Below are positions 19,384 to 32,934 of a stretch of DNA of 64,000 nucleotides, in pieces. Under the pieces are notes generated by a model. It worked only from the letters and a program-made list of their open reading frames with translations, did no database searches and was not told the origin of the DNA. The stretch covers positions 62,001-126,000 of the forward strand of contig JANDJZ010000123.1 in assembly GCA_027943245.1 (NCBI GenBank), in the 5' to 3' direction. Source of the stretch: Acanthamoeba sp. SK_2022b (taxonomy: Eukaryota; Discosea; Longamoebia; Acanthamoebidae). Numbering within the stretch: position 1 is the stretch's first letter; each line of letters opens with the position of its first letter. Position numbers and translations under genes: made by a program.

Positions 19384-22300
19384 TCAAGACCAGAAGACGA
19401 GATAGGACGACATGACGATGTAGCCTCCGTTCTGGTGTGGCGGCCGACCATCGAAGGTGGCGTGGTAGCTGATCTGATTGGCGCCTGGTACAAGCTCGGA
19501 AGTGATGTCCTTCACGTAGGGCTTCACGTCCATTCCATCACACCAACCTGGGGCAAGCACGTGCGCCACGTTGGGGGAGCTGGTCAACCTTCTTCACCCC
19601 AGATGGGTACATAGGACGCCAGGCGTACCTCCGCGTCCGTACAGCCAAGTGCCATGTTCGTTAGGAATCGAACCCGCGCGCACCTGGGCGCAGGGAGTGA
19701 GGCTGAGCACAGGTTCGGGGTGGAGACCGGCAACGACAGAAGGCGCACCTCGTTGGCGCAGCCGAGAGGCGTCGCGGCTTGCGGGTTGCTCTGCGAGTGG
19801 CGGTACTTGCCGTTCACCACGAACGTGTGGACGATGTTACAGAACTCACCACATCCGTCCGCGTCGCTTCCTGTCCGTATGGCGTGAGACACAGGAATGT
19901 GCGAGCGTGCGGAAGAAGCGTGATTACTGCTTACCATGGCCGGTGATGATGGTCACGAGCTCCGTCTTTGCGGTGTTGTTGGGCAGCTGAAACTTGACCG
20001 GGTAGTAGGTGTAGTTGGCGTTCCAGGGCCCGCCCGAGTAAAGGTACTGGATCTGTCGTGGCGCAATAGATCGCAGCATCTCCGGCTGTGAGAGGCTCAG
20101 CACAGGCGCAGGTTGGCCGAGCGTCACCAGCTTGGATAGGGCTGACATATCGGCGGGCTGTGGTTCCCTCTGCTTCGTTGATGACTTGGCCAGCAGGTTG
20201 ATGGTGGACACCCACGGCTCGTCAGTGCCCGTCCCGAAGGTGAAGTTGCAATGGTAGGGCTTATCGTAATCTGCCCGTGATTGCAATAGTGAGACTCGAG
20301 GGCTCAGCCAGAAAGGGCGGAGGGAGTCGTGCCAGCGGTCGGGCTATAAGTCAGCAAAGCAACGAGGGGCTCGGTACGGGTGAGCCATCGGCCAACTCGC
20401 CTCCGGAAGGGCGTGATCCACCTTCATCGACATGCATATGAAGCGAGCGTCACGAAAGGTTTCGTAGTCGCAACGTCGCCGAGTTTGTTACGGTGTACCT
20501 GCCCAGCTCTTTTTCGCACAAGAAGTCGGGACTGCCGTCGCAGCACATGCGCATGTAATACAGACGATCCCTGACGATGATGATTAAAATCAGAAAATGA
20601 TTTAACAATCATCAGAAACAGGTCTTTGATGGTCAGCTCAAAGAAAAAACGAGGGACACGGCACCATATGGGGCAGTCTTCATCTCTGGTGCCGAGGCAG
20701 GACATGGCTAAGTCCAAGGTAAGGTCCCTCCACGTTTGCAGGATCGTGTTGCGCGAGGGCAGCTCGACGCGAGCGGTGTAGAGCTTGTTTTTGTTCACCT
20801 TTGTTCAAGTAAGCAGGCACCATAGTGAGCTGTAAAGGACAGGCACTACAAGTAGCTGTAAAGGAGGAGTAGGAGCTAGCGCACGATGTTGCGAGCGATC
20901 GGCACGTGGATGTTGTACGAATCGACCTGTTCGAGCATGTCAGTGTAGTAGGCGTACCACTGCGAAGCCCACGCGTAGTGCATGAGCGTGGGCATCTTGA
21001 GCCATCCAAGCTCTGTACAGGTAGTTATTAGTGCTTCCGGTTCTGGCGACTATTTACGCAACATTCAAGCGGGGCGGTTGCATGTAGACCGAACCTTGAA
21101 TGCGGGCTTGCTGGTCAATCACGAGGTAGAATCCAGGCACGCTTACGTTGGTGAAGCTCACCGTAACCTTGTTACTGCTCGTTGCAAGATAGAAAACGTC
21201 AATTCCAGCCTCGGTGCGATAGCTTCTTGGTGGGAAAACGCACGTGGGATCGTCCAGAAGAGCGCGCAAGGAGAGACCAGCTTGGTAGGTGATCATCGTG
21301 CCAGGTATGCTGAGCTGCGTGTTGCATTCGGCGTCGCCTACGCTCAAGGAGAAATATGATAAGCAACCGATTGAAAAGAGGAGAGACTGGGTGGCCGGTT
21401 CGATACCCTGGCAGTTCATATCGACTAACGGCTGGCCGGGGTTGCTGTAGACGACCACGCCAGTGGCGTTGGCCTCCTGCGCATTCTTGACTTTGGTGAA
21501 CCAGTCGCAGCCGGCCCCGTAGGGGTGGCGGGAGATCAGCGCCAGCTTGCCTGTATGCGGTCGCGAGTCAGCCTACACATCGCGCGCAAAAGAGCTGCCC
21601 TGTCGCACCAGACACGTTCTGCACCGGTTTACCGCCGCAGCCATCACCGAAATAGGCGATCTCCAGTTCTTGGTCGCCTGGTGTGGGCACGTGGCGGTGA
21701 GGATTGTTCTACCCACTATAGTGGAGGGAGAGAGGAGGCGACGCGTACTCGAGAAGGTGAGAAAGACATAGGGAAGCCAATCGTATCTGGCATCGAGCCT
21801 TTTGTCTTGGAAAGGGAAGTCGTTCACCTGGGCAAGTCGATTCAAGTGAGACCTCATGCTCAAACAGTGGTCAAATGGGCCGTACATTGATTGTGAGCTG
21901 GTAGATGGTGCTGTTCCACTGGGAGAGGAGGTCGGATATCCAGACACCATTGCCGCCCAGACTGCCCGCGGGCTGAGTCACAAAGTGGAGCCTACTTAGC
22001 CACTGTTGAATGCTCTCTGCATTCACACACCATAAAAGACGATTGGTGACCTCATGGAAGGTTGAGAACGAGATGAGGAGTGGGTTTAGTACCTGTGGAG
22101 AAGGCTAGAGCCTTCATACGTGAGAGAAGACGAGCGCGCATCACCGTGACCTCCATCTCGGCCACATCCTCCGAGTAGGACATGAACACGTATTCACTGG
22201 TGGCCAAGTCACTAACCACCGCCAGTGTGGGAGTGTGACTAACTGGGAGGTGTACCTAGTTAGAGTGGCGTTTAAGATGAAGTCGTCGAGGTAGGCGTCG

Positions 22301-22530
22301 GTGGTCCACAGGGCGTTGGAGAAAGCATCCTGTGAGTTGTAGGCGTAGAAGAGCAAGGGCCCCTTGCGCTGGACCTTGGGTTGAAAGTGCAGCGTGCCCC
22401 CATCCAAAGTGGGCAACGAGAACGAGGGTGCAACAGAGCCTGGCACCAGTGCAAAGCCAGTGCCTACGTGCACCAAGGCCAGTAGCGCCAGCGCCACCGC
22501 CATGAGGACGCTTAGCCCTCCTGCCTGCAT
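19384..22530 (-). CDS. Secreted PNGase F-like glycoamidase with a PA-like insert
   Basis: Multi-exon gene. A signal peptide (MQAGGLSVLMAVALALLALV) leads into PGSVAPSFSLPTLDGGTLHF, which looks like the start of a thioredoxin/peroxiredoxin fold. The middle holds a protease-associated-type domain (VVVYSNPGQPLVDMNCQG). The C-terminal third carries the PNGase F C-terminal fold: TELVTIITGHG, DADGCGEFCNIVHTFVVNG, then PNEHGTWLYGRGGWCDG and YIVMSSYLVFW. PNGase F cleaves whole N-glycans from asparagine. HGTWLYGRxGWC is highly characteristic. Many Cys residues suggest an oxidised, extracytoplasmic protein. Whether it is enzymatically active cannot be judged without aligning the N-terminal catalytic acids. 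Stop at 19384. Confidence 0.78.
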
Positions 22531-22644
22531 GTTAGCTCACGCGTTGTTGTGTTTTTGTGTTGAAAGCGGGCGCAGACTTTTTTGGTGTGCCTTCGTTTCC
22601 TCTGTTCTTTTATTTTAATTTCTTTGTTGTTGGTGCTTGTCAAG

Positions 22645-23550
22645 ATGGAGGCGCTCGGTGCAGGGTTGGCTTCTGCAAAGTCCATGCTGGGGATGGCACC
22701 CTCACGCCCACCTACCCTCCTGGAGGAACTTGACTCTGCAACCTCCCTCTCTTGGAAGAAGTACGCTGTGAGCAGTTTTTTATTTATTTTTATTTTTCAC
22801 GCTTGCAAGACTTACTGACACGTTTGGCCACAGGGTACGCACGTAGTGCTCAATGATCATTTTATGGTGTAGTGTGGCACTGAAGTGGGCTTCCTTCTTC
22901 ACCAGCGCATCCTGGCTTTCGCTGTCTGCTTGGCCTTTGGCATCGTCTTTTGTTTTCTCGTACGCGACGCACCACCCCTTCCTGCGTCTACCACCGGCAA
23001 GCTCACCCATTCTTGTGCCTGTCAAGTCCACGTGGTTCCTGGTTGTGCCTCGAACATTTGCCAAGTTCTACACAGTCGGGTCTCTGTTCCTCATTGGCAG
23101 GTACGCGTCTCCACGGAGGTCATCGTCGACGCGCAACATCGCTGCTCACACGACGCCGTCCGGTGGGTTCAGCACGTTCTTTTTGATGGGTCCGTGGAAG
23201 CAGCTCCAGTCCATGTTCCAGCCCACCCGCTACATGTCCACTCTCATCTACTTTGGCGCCATGGGGGGCACCCTCTACGCTGCCCTCTCGGTACCACCCA
23301 CCGTTGTGGATCATTCGTTGCCTCGCCCGACTGACAACTGTTCACTTCAGTTGCACAACACGGGCCTCACGTTGATCATGGTCATCATCCAGTTCTGCGC
23401 TGCCCTCTGGTATGCGGACGCCGCTTCTCTGTGCTGTTGCGTGTCTGCGATTGCCTGCTCACCCGTTCGCCCTCCAGGTATGGAGCCTCATACGTTCCCT
23501 TCTGTCAGCAGTTCCTCATGGGCACCGCTCGAACCGTGCTGCCGCTCTGA
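22645..23550 (+). CDS. SFT2-family Golgi vesicle transport protein
   Basis: Six short exons. After a cytosolic N-terminus (MEALGAGLASAKSMLG) come four membrane segments: ILAFAVCLAFGIVFCFL, FYTVGSLFLIGSTFFLMG, STLIYFGAMGGTLYAAL and GLTLIMVIIQFCAALW. Between the second and third is GPWKQLQSMFQPTR, the SFT2 signature loop. The end reads WYGASYVPFCQQFLMG. SFT2 proteins assist fusion of endosome-derived vesicles with the late Golgi. Length (about 195 residues) fits the family. The gene starts 114 bp from the PNGase F-like gene on the opposite strand, a divergent pair. Confidence 0.87.
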
Positions 23551-23960
23551 AGTTCATACATCATTCCACACCGCGCCGCCGCGCACGCGGAGCTGCGGGG
23601 GCCATTATCTTCGCTGTACCATCTCGTCTGATGAGCGTTGCCTCACACCAGTAAACACTGTACTGACCACCCAAGAGAGCGAAAAACTCCTACAATCGCG
23701 ATGGCCCATCGAGTCATCCCACTACCGTTCCGTGCGACTGCTGGAGCCGAGCTCGCCGTCACCAAGGCGCAGGGGGAAAAGCCTTTTAATAGTTGTAGTT
23801 GTGTTCATTAAACACAATCATATCTTCCTCAGCAGCACACCAAAGAGAGGGGAGAGGGGGTAATCAGGAGGGGCGCAGTAGCAGGAGGAAGCTTCGGCGA
23901 GCACTTGGTCACACGACACAGGGAGCGTGAATGGCCAGAGGCGCTCGCCGAAGCTTCCTC
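23551..23960. other. Convergent 3' region between SFT2 and UBE2D genes
   Basis: No gene seen. It holds both 3' untranslated regions and the left arm of a perfect inverted repeat (23883-23902) that pairs with 23943-23962. Confidence 0.6.

Positions 23961-23962
<2 letters not shown>
23883..23962. repeat. Perfect 20-bp inverted repeat with a 40-nt loop
   Basis: The left arm AGGAGGAAGCTTCGGCGAGC (23883-23902) is the exact reverse complement of 23943-23962. The right arm overlaps the first two bases of the UBE2D stop codon region, so the hairpin would form at the end of that coding sequence and in its 3' UTR. Confidence 0.92.
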
Positions 23963-24613
<651 letters not shown>

Positions 24614-24775
24614 TCAGCGGACGTGGCGTGTGGCATAACGACGCGTGGCACAGTCAAAGTCACGGTCGTTGTTGACCGAAGAAGGAAAAAATTTGGCCGA
24701 ACGAAAAAAGAGGAAAAGATGCACGGCAAAGCCTTGTGAATTTTTTTTTTTAATAAAATAAGTAAAAAATACAGG

Positions 24776-26086
24776 TTAACAGTACAGCCACCGGAGTGGC
24801 ATGGTGCGCAAAAGAGGCAGCACGACGAAAGAGACAGAAAGAGCCAGGATGATCGCCCACGATGATGGAGCGGTCCCTGCTCGCCTCCTGGACGCTTTGC
24901 GCCCTTGACTGCTGTCGTCATTCACCCGTTCTAACCGGCTGACCGCCTCCGCAGCAGTGGTGGTTTTCCTCCACAGGTCCCACCCATCCCAACCCCCTCC
25001 CCATTGGCTCCGGCTTCACTTGCTTCCAAACTCGTCGAGTACGAGCGTGGACGAAGTGATCTTGCTGTGGGCGTCGTCGTTCTTGGCCTTGCTGTCGGCC
25101 TCCTCGTCGGTGCTGGTCTTGGCCTTTCTGCTGTCGGCGTCGCCGTCGCTCTTGCCCTCGCCCTCGCTGCCCTCGCCATCATCTTCATCCTCGTCGCTGT
25201 CCTCGTCCAGCTGCTCCTTTAGGTGCTTCAGGAGATCCTCCTTCTCTTTGACCTTTTGTTTGATGTCTTCCAGCTCCTTCCTCTTCTGCTCGCTGGCCGA
25301 GATCGGCGAGCCGCTCTCATCGCCCACCAGCTTCTCCTTCTCCTTTTCCTCTTTCTCTTTCTTCTCTTTCTTCTCTTTCTCTTCCTTCTGCAGCTCCGCG
25401 GCTTGGCTATCGAGGAACGTTCTTATCTCGCCCGAGCTTCCTCGCAGCGACAGTCGTCTCTTCATCTCATCCAACGGTATCTGCAGTGCGCGCCAATCAA
25501 ACGGGCGCAGCGGCAATGATAGATATAAAAGATGTCAGACGAGAGCCACACCCCGCCGGGCAGCAGCAGCAGCTATAGAGAGGCCGTGGGCGAGCAGAGA
25601 GGGCGCACGTCAGCGTCAGCAGTGTCGCTGGTTTGAGTGTTTGAATCCTGGAGAGCCGCGGATAGGATGGATATACGTAGCAGGAGGCGACGCGTAGGCG
25701 CAATGGAGAGTGTGCATGCAGATACGTATATCAATATGAATGAATGGATGGATACGGCGCAGCGCATGGCTAGCATCTCGTACCAACTCGGGCCTGGCAA
25801 TGATCATCGAGCCTGACTTCTTCACGGTTGCCGGTTGGTCGGTTTTCTGAACAAACAACATGCCCAGTCAGCCACCAATGGGAACCAATCTAGTCGCTCT
25901 CCTTCTCTCCGCAGATGGATTGGCGTACGTTGGTCATGTAGTCGATTTCTTCGATCATCAGTTTGACAACGCTGGTCAAATAGCCAGCTTCCATCATGAT
26001 CTGCGAGAGCTCCTCCTTTTCTGTTCGAAGAAGGTTGGGCGAGAAGATCATCGCCAAGTTGGCTGCCGACATCCTATTATTGACAC

Positions 26087-26134
<48 letters not shown>

Positions 26135-27017
26135 ACAATCGCACAATGGTGAGGGATGCGATCTGTGAACGAGCACAAAACGTGCAGACGGTCGATAGTA
26201 CCTGTTCACCTTCTCGTTGGCGACGACCTTGGCGAGGAACCGCAGCAGATAGAAGACGGTCGCCTTGTTGGCCTCGGGCAGGCCATTCACCAGGATGCGC
26301 AGGTTGCGGAGACGTGACTCGGCCTCGGGGTTCTCTGCACAAGTTTTCCGCAGTGCATCAGCAGTGCATCTCGGACACCGCAGGAAAGGCGAGGTGGCGA
26401 TCGTGACGAACTTGCGATCTTGACAAAGGTGGAGTAGAATCGGAAGACGAGAAGAGGCTCGGGCAGCTCGCGCAGGTAGAGCTTCAGAAGACCGGCCACG
26501 GACGCAATGTCGGTGATGCCCGCCAGCGTGCCCGTGCCGCCTGGAAGACCACACGTCCGATACGAGAGAGAGAGAGAGAGATGGAGGAGCGCGTCAGGGG
26601 CAGGGACGTGTGCATACCGGGCCACTATGAGCGGGCAGAGGAACAGTACGTGTGTCGTATTCTTTCTTAAGGCTCTCGATGATGGTCATTTGCCCAGGCA
26701 CGCGGAAGAGGCCCTCTTCGTTTATGGCTGCGGGCGAGATAAGATGAGATAAGCGAGAGAAAGGTGCGTGTTGGCAACTAAGTGTGGGTCACCAGGATTA
26801 AATCTAGTTTTAATAAACAAATGAGAAAAAACGGACCTCCGTTGGCTTCTAGCCAGGTGATGGTGTCGCGCACGATGTTGGGAACGTAAAGGCCATTGTT
26901 CTGCATTTCTATGACTTCCTCCAACCGCCGCCCGAACACAAGGCCGAGCTTGGTGGCGGAGCCCTGCTTTTTGTCCTTTCCTTTCTTCATTTCCTTCTTC
27001 TTCGATCGATCCGCCAT
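24776..27017 (-). CDS. RhoGAP protein with a probable C-terminal tail anchor
   Basis: Multi-exon gene. A Lys-rich N-terminus (MADRSKKKEMKKGK) precedes a RhoGAP domain: KLGLVFGRRLEEVIEMQ, then AINEEGLFRVPGQ with the arginine finger, LKLYLRELPEPLLVF, NKATVFYLLRFLAKV and MSAANLAMIFSPNLLR. RhoGAPs switch off Rho/Rac GTPases. After the domain comes a long charged coiled coil (EKEKKEKKEKEEKEKEK). That frame stops at 25016. If a roughly 50-75-nt intron there is removed, it continues in phase through KASRRRAGTAPSS into the hydrophobic segment WAIILALSVSFVVLPLL, ending RWLYC at 24776. This would make a tail-anchored protein. The core is certain; the tail exon is a proposal with a weak acceptor. One intron has (CA)n. 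Confidence 0.75.
26088..26131. repeat. (CA)n dinucleotide tract in a RhoGAP intron
   Basis: About 21 CA units on the plus strand, (TG)n in the transcript, between the exons encoding KVNR and MSAANLAM. Confidence 0.95.
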
Positions 27018-27817
27018 TTCCTGAGAACGATCAGAAATCAATTAGAAATTCAGCATTAAAATTAATGGAAGCTATAATCGAGTTGACGCAGCCACCGAAG
27101 TGCATTCGCATACCGTTGAAAGAGGAAACGCGGGTTGGGCCTTCGAGATCCGACAAGAATGTGGTACCTGGTTGCCCTCGAGGTTGTTTTTGTTTATCGT
27201 CGACAGGAAATCAGTGTGGTGCACGGTATTCAGCAGCACCGGGTCACCATCTCTGTCGGTACCGCGCAGCTAATGCCAAGAATCGGGCGACTTTCGGCGC
27301 CTGCTGCCAAGGAAGCACGTTCTGACCAAGTCTTTTCAACTAAAGTGTGGAAGGGAGGGTGACCTACCACACTTGTTCAAACAAAGTAGAGCTACCAACA
27401 TAACAGGCATGGCTGAAGCAAAGCAGCACAATGTTCACCCATAGCCTTTCATTCTTTTGACTATCAACATCCCAGCATGTCTACAACTGGGGGGGTGGCA
27501 GTGGCAAGGCTGTGCTCATCTGGCTGACAACTCATCAGCCTAATCAGGCATCCAGAATTATAAGGAAGCTAAGCTTTGCAGTCACAAAACCCAGTGTATC
27601 TTACTTACAATAGGTCATCACACTGCAATATATTGCTGTAGGTTTCAAGCCTATGTATGGTGATGCTTTGATTGCTGTCTCTGTTGGGGAGCGTTTCTTA
27701 GTGGGGTTGACAACTGGCAATTTTTAAATTTGTTTTAGATGCGTTTCAGTTAACAAAAATATCAGACAAGAAGGCCAAATCCAGAATTAGATATATCTTG
27801 CACAACACCAAACCATC
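27018..27817. other. Divergent intergenic region with a CpG-free relic (about 27363-27690)
   Basis: The first 300 bp look like the 5' leader and promoter of the RhoGAP gene, with a possible 5'-UTR intron acceptor just before its ATG. From about 27363 to 27690 no CG is present and TG/CA are abundant, like the other relics. No coding frame is recognisable. The last 100 bp are the CSN5 promoter and leader. Confidence 0.5.
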
Positions 27818-29315
27818 ATGGCGCTGTCAAGTGGCGATGCGAGGAAGCGATTCGAGGCTGAGAACAAGATTGTTACCGAAGACCCTGACCAAATCTACAA
27901 GTATGATGAGGCGAAGCACCAGGGCTGGACGAGCCAGCGTTTGTGGCAGAAAGAGTAAGATATCTCCCCCCCCCCCTCTCAAGCGTAATCACTAGACCAT
28001 CCTGTCATTGCACTCTTGCAGCCCATAGTGCAGCACTCATTTAATTAATTATGCAGCCCTAACTACTTCAAGAAGGTCAAGATCTCTGCTGTTGCTTTGC
28101 TGAAGATGGTACGCCGCAAAAACTCGCCAAGCGCTCTGACTCGTTTTTGACGTTGCGCTCGTATGGCGTCAAGGTGATGCACGCGCGATCTGGCGGCAAG
28201 CTCGAAGTGATGGGCTTGATGCAGGGCAAGATTGATGGCGATACCATGATCGTGATGGACTCGTTCGCCCTGCCGGTAGAGGGCACTGAGACGCGAGTCA
28301 ACGCGCAGGTGGAGGCCTACGAGTACATGGTCAGCTACCTCGAGCTCATCGGCCAGGCCGGCCGCTTGGAGAACGCTATCGGCTGGTACCACAGTCACCC
28401 GGGCTACGGATGCTGGCTCTCTGGTATCGACGTCGGCACTCAGATGCTCAACCAGCAGTACCAGGAGCCTTGGCTTGCCGTCGTCGTGCGTCTTTGCCTC
28501 TCCCTCTCCTGTAGCCACACGTCATACATGGTCTAGTTTTACTCAGAGGCCCTTTCCCCAACAGATCGATCCCACCCGCACCATCTCGGCCGGCAAGGTC
28601 GAGCTCGGCGCGTTCAGGACCTACCCTGAGGACTACAAGGCCCCCGACGAGGCCCCCTCCGAGTATCAGACCATCCCCATCTCTAAGGTGCGTACACCCT
28701 TCTCCCCTTGAGGTAGCAAAAGAGAGAAAGAGCCATTGGTAGAGACGTCGCGTTGTTGCTCACCCGGTCGTGTCGTGTCTGTGCGCCGCACGCAGATCGA
28801 GGATTTCGGTGTGCACTGTAAACAATACTACCCGCTCGAGGTTTCCTACTTCAAGTCGTCGCTCGACTCGCAGCTGCTCGACCTCCTGTGGAACAAGTAC
28901 TGGGTCAACACCCTCTCCTCCTCGCCTCTCCTTGCCGTACGCCCTTCCCCCCAACCAAGCCACTCTTTCTCCTCCTCCTCTCTCGCTCTCTGCTTTTTGC
29001 GCAAGTGTGGCGTGGGCTGTGCGTGTGGAGAGACTGAAAGGCCTCTGTCACTAGAACCGAGACTATTTTGCCGGAGCGATCCACGATCTGTCGGAGAAGC
29101 TGGAGCAGGCCGAGACGCAGCTGTCCCACAGCGGGCGCATGGGCGGCTACCTGGCGCCCGAGAAGAAGAAGGAGGAGTCGCAGCTGGCCAAGCTCACCAA
29201 GGACTCGACCAAAACGACGATCGAGCAGGTGCACGGTCTCATGGCCCAGGTCATGAAGGACATCCTCTTCAACATCAACAAGTCGGAGACCACTCAGTCC
29301 TCCACTTCCCAGTGA
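27818..29315 (+). CDS. CSN5: COP9 signalosome subunit 5 (JAMM deneddylase)
   Basis: Six exons. [18 protein letters not shown] leads to the MPN+ domain with [16 protein letters not shown], the JAMM motif [14 protein letters not shown] (two zinc His plus Asp) and [15 protein letters not shown]. Then come [20 protein letters not shown] and the CSN5-specific C-terminal helices [33 protein letters not shown] and [19 protein letters not shown]5 removes NEDD8 from cullins and so controls cullin-RING ubiquitin ligases. The C-terminal features separate it from proteasomal Rpn11. All splice phases fit the family sequence. Stop at 29313-29315. Confidence 0.95.
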
Positions 29316-29484
29316 AGGGGAAAAAGGAGGCGAGTTGTAATGATCCCTCTCTCGCGAGAGGTCTACCGATTGCGTTGACCTTGCACAAAAACAGATGCCT
29401 TCTTCTTGTCTCTCATCGAGCTCTCCCCCACCGCTTCCTCCCGTTGCGCATTGGCTTGCGGCTCGTTCAGCGGGCGGCGAGCGC

Positions 29485-32400
29485 TCAGTCAAAGTTTCTC
29501 GAGTACTTCTTGATCTCGTAGGTGAGCGTCGGGTCGGGCACGAGGTTCTTGGACAGATCCTGCACAGCACACACAAGAAAAGCGAGCTGTGATAAATCTG
29601 ATCCAGCAACACACACGGGCGACCGACGGGCCAGGTGATGCACAAACCTTGTGATAGATCTTGACGATATCCGAGAAGCTTTTGTACAGCACCGCCAGCT
29701 CCATGAGCACGCGTCGCAGGATCTCAGCGCTACACGCACACGTAGTCGCCCCCAATCAGCTCACACCAAAAGGTTTGATGGTGGGTGGTGGAGCGAGAAT
29801 ACCCCTTGATGAAGTTGGAGAAATTCATGACTTCACCGGACAGCTGGACGAACACGGCCTTCCACGTGGCACCGAAGTCCTCGATCAACTTCTCGCACGT
29901 GTCTGCGCGAATGGAACGTATCGATCAGATCACGTGGAGGGGAGATTGGAGCAAGCGCGTGTTCCCGCATATGGATGGCCAGTACCTTTGTCGACGTTGA
30001 GCTCGCGCGGCGAAGCGGTCTGCGCTTGCTTGGCCTTGACCGTGTTGACGAACTTGATCATGCGGCCGTAGTGGTGTGTGAGCTCTTGCTCGACGAACGA
30101 AGCAATTTGTTCATCGCACTGCAGGTCATTGGTCACACCCCATCCATCGTCAGGTTATTGTTACATGTATGCAGCATTTGTGAATCATAGTAAAAATGTA
30201 ATTAAAATAGAAAGGAAAGGTACCAAGGCAGAGAACTTGATGACTTCCTCGGACTGTATGTTGAATTCATGTAAAACTTTGAGGATGAGGTCGTAGTTGT
30301 TGATGAGGAACACGGTCTGGTTCTTCTTCGAGCTGTGCAGAGCGGCCATGCGCGTCTGCGAACGAACGAACGAACCCCGGTTAAGATCCAATCGAAGCTG
30401 TCCTCTTGTTTGGGCGCGTACCAGGAGATCGCCCATGGCCCGCCGGAGCGCTGCGCATGCCTCGGCCACGCCGCCCATCTGCCACCATTCGGCCTCCACG
30501 CCGTCAAAGATCACACACCTGCCCGGGCACAGCGGGCGTGATGCATGGTCAAGGGGCCATTCGTGGAACGTCTATGAGAACAGGCTCGCGGCACCTTGTA
30601 GCGGAGAACTCCGCAAAACGCAGCGTGATGTAGTGCGGGTTGGTCGTCTGGACGTTGAGGCGAGGGATGGGCGCAGCAATCTGTGTATGTCATTCGACAG
30701 GGAGCCATCAGTCTCGGTGAGCTTGGCCAAAGAGAAAGAAGTCCCATTGAAAAATACAAAACAAACAACACAATAATGATAAAAATAATCAGAAAATAGA
30801 AAAATGGGCGTACCAGGCTCTCGGTGTTCATGGCGAGGATGGCTGCTAGTCGCTCCTGCAGCTGCAGTCGACTGCCCACAAAGTATTTCTCCAGAGACTG
30901 TAGATATTCAAAATCAGTATAAATATATTAAAATAGTGAGTAAACTCAGAGTGCAGTTGCAAGCGTGCGCCGTACCGCGATGGTGAGCTTCCTGTTCTTT
31001 GACATCAGGTTGGTGAACTGATGTGCCATCCTGATCATGAGCATCACTGACCCCCGTGCAAACACAATTAACAGCTAACGTGAGACTACCATACAAATAT
31101 GATTACAATAGCTTGTAATTCTCTAGATAATTAAAATAAGTTAAAAAATAGAGGGGGGGAAGACGCACAGCCGACAGCATCGAAGGAGGTGATGAGGTGA
31201 GCGGAGAGGTGCTCGGAAAACAGGGCCAACGATTTCCCGAATATCTCGTCAAACAGCTCCTCCCTCGACAGAACGCCTTGATTGTCGCAGACACGCAATA
31301 CAAGAGAGAGCAAGCATGCGTGAGCAAACGAATACGAAACGGTGACGAGAGGTCGGAGGTTGTGATCGGCGCGAACGTGGGCCATACCGGGGGCGGGCGA
31401 GCTCCCGCGAGCAGAGTTGTGGGGCGACACCAGCGACGCCGGAAGCGAGGGAGGAGCCACGGGGGTGGTCGAGTGGGCGCTGCCAAAGAAATCCGATTGG
31501 AAGGCTGGGTCACCACAGAAACGCACGCGGTATCGACATTTGTGAGCGATTCGACGAATACGGCGCTACGTTCGCGTGTGCGAGAAGAAAGGAACGCCTA
31601 CCGCACTCGTGGGTGATAGTGTCGAGAAGCAAGTGGTGGTAGCTGCGGTACAGCTCTTCGAAAATGATCTTCTGGTTCGTTTGCAGAGCGACGTGGGGCA
31701 CCTGCAGGCGTAGGATAGGCGGAGTTCAGTAAAAACGCAATCACCATACGGTAGCAGGGGAGTGATGCAAGCAGCCAGAGCGCATACGATGGAGGGCGAG
31801 TCGATCTGCTGGAGAATCTGTGCTCGGTCGCCCAACGAAAAGACGTTAACCTGCTGCTTGAGGTCCACCTTGGTACTGGAGCCCAGCCAGCTGCTCGACG
31901 CTGGATTGAATAATTGGATTAAATAATCAAGCAAAAATTGTTTGTTCTTCAGGGAAAATATATTCAGATAATGGGACAATTGATTCATACCTTTGCGCTG
32001 TTCTTCGGGGACGCCGATGAGGTCGCCCCTCTTGGCGGTGCTGTACGCCAGCTTGGCGATGGCCAAAATGTAGTTCTTGAAGTGGGCCGTGAAGATCTTG
32101 GACATCGTGTCGGCGTAATTCCTGCTCACCTGTGACCACCAAGCCACAGCCGCATACGTACACGCACACGAGCTCATATGAGACCTGTTCATCGGACGTG
32201 AGGGCTCTGCTTGCTAAAAGTGTGCGAACCTCCAGGGCGACGTCGGGCGCGTAGGTGGCGAGGAAGTGGAAGAGGTATTTGTACTTGACGAGCGTGCTCT
32301 GCTGCATGATTTGTACATTCTAGTGGAATACATTGGAAAGTAAGCACACGCACGCACAAGCACATGCGCACTAAACTCACCGTGTTTGGCTTGCGCAGTG

Positions 32401-32878
32401 CGTAGATTCGTTGCAGCAGAAAGTCTCTTATCTTAGCCACGGCCTGAGAGGAGGAGAGCGAGTGCAAAACTCGTCAGCGGTCCGAGGGCGATGATCTGCC
32501 AGCTCCGAGAACGGCGCGGGGGTGGGGCTTGACGCGTACCTTGACCTTCAGGCTCTCGAGGTGCGGCGACATCTCCTTGAAGGCGACCACCTGGTTGTGG
32601 TCGGCAGACGCTGCGTACTCCATTTTCTCATTGAGCTTGGTCAAGTAGGCGATGTAGGCTTCGTTCACTTCGGTTGCACAGATGTTACTGGTAGCAAAGG
32701 AGTGAGTTGAAATATATTAAAAGAATAAAACAAAAAAACGCATATTTAAATTGAAATGTAAGGAAAATCAGGCAAGGAGTGCGCACTTGACCAGGTTCTT
32801 GGGCAGCATGATGTCCTCGATGAATGCTGACAGCTTGGTCTCGACAGCCTATTCCGCAGCGTCATCAACATTGGGCCG

Positions 32879-32934
<56 letters not shown>

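Noticed and set aside
19660..19685. tRNA B-box-like GGTTCGATTCC on the minus strand
   Set aside because: It lies inside a well-supported exon of the PNGase F-like gene (encoding GSIPNEHGTW) and no A box or cloverleaf fits around it.
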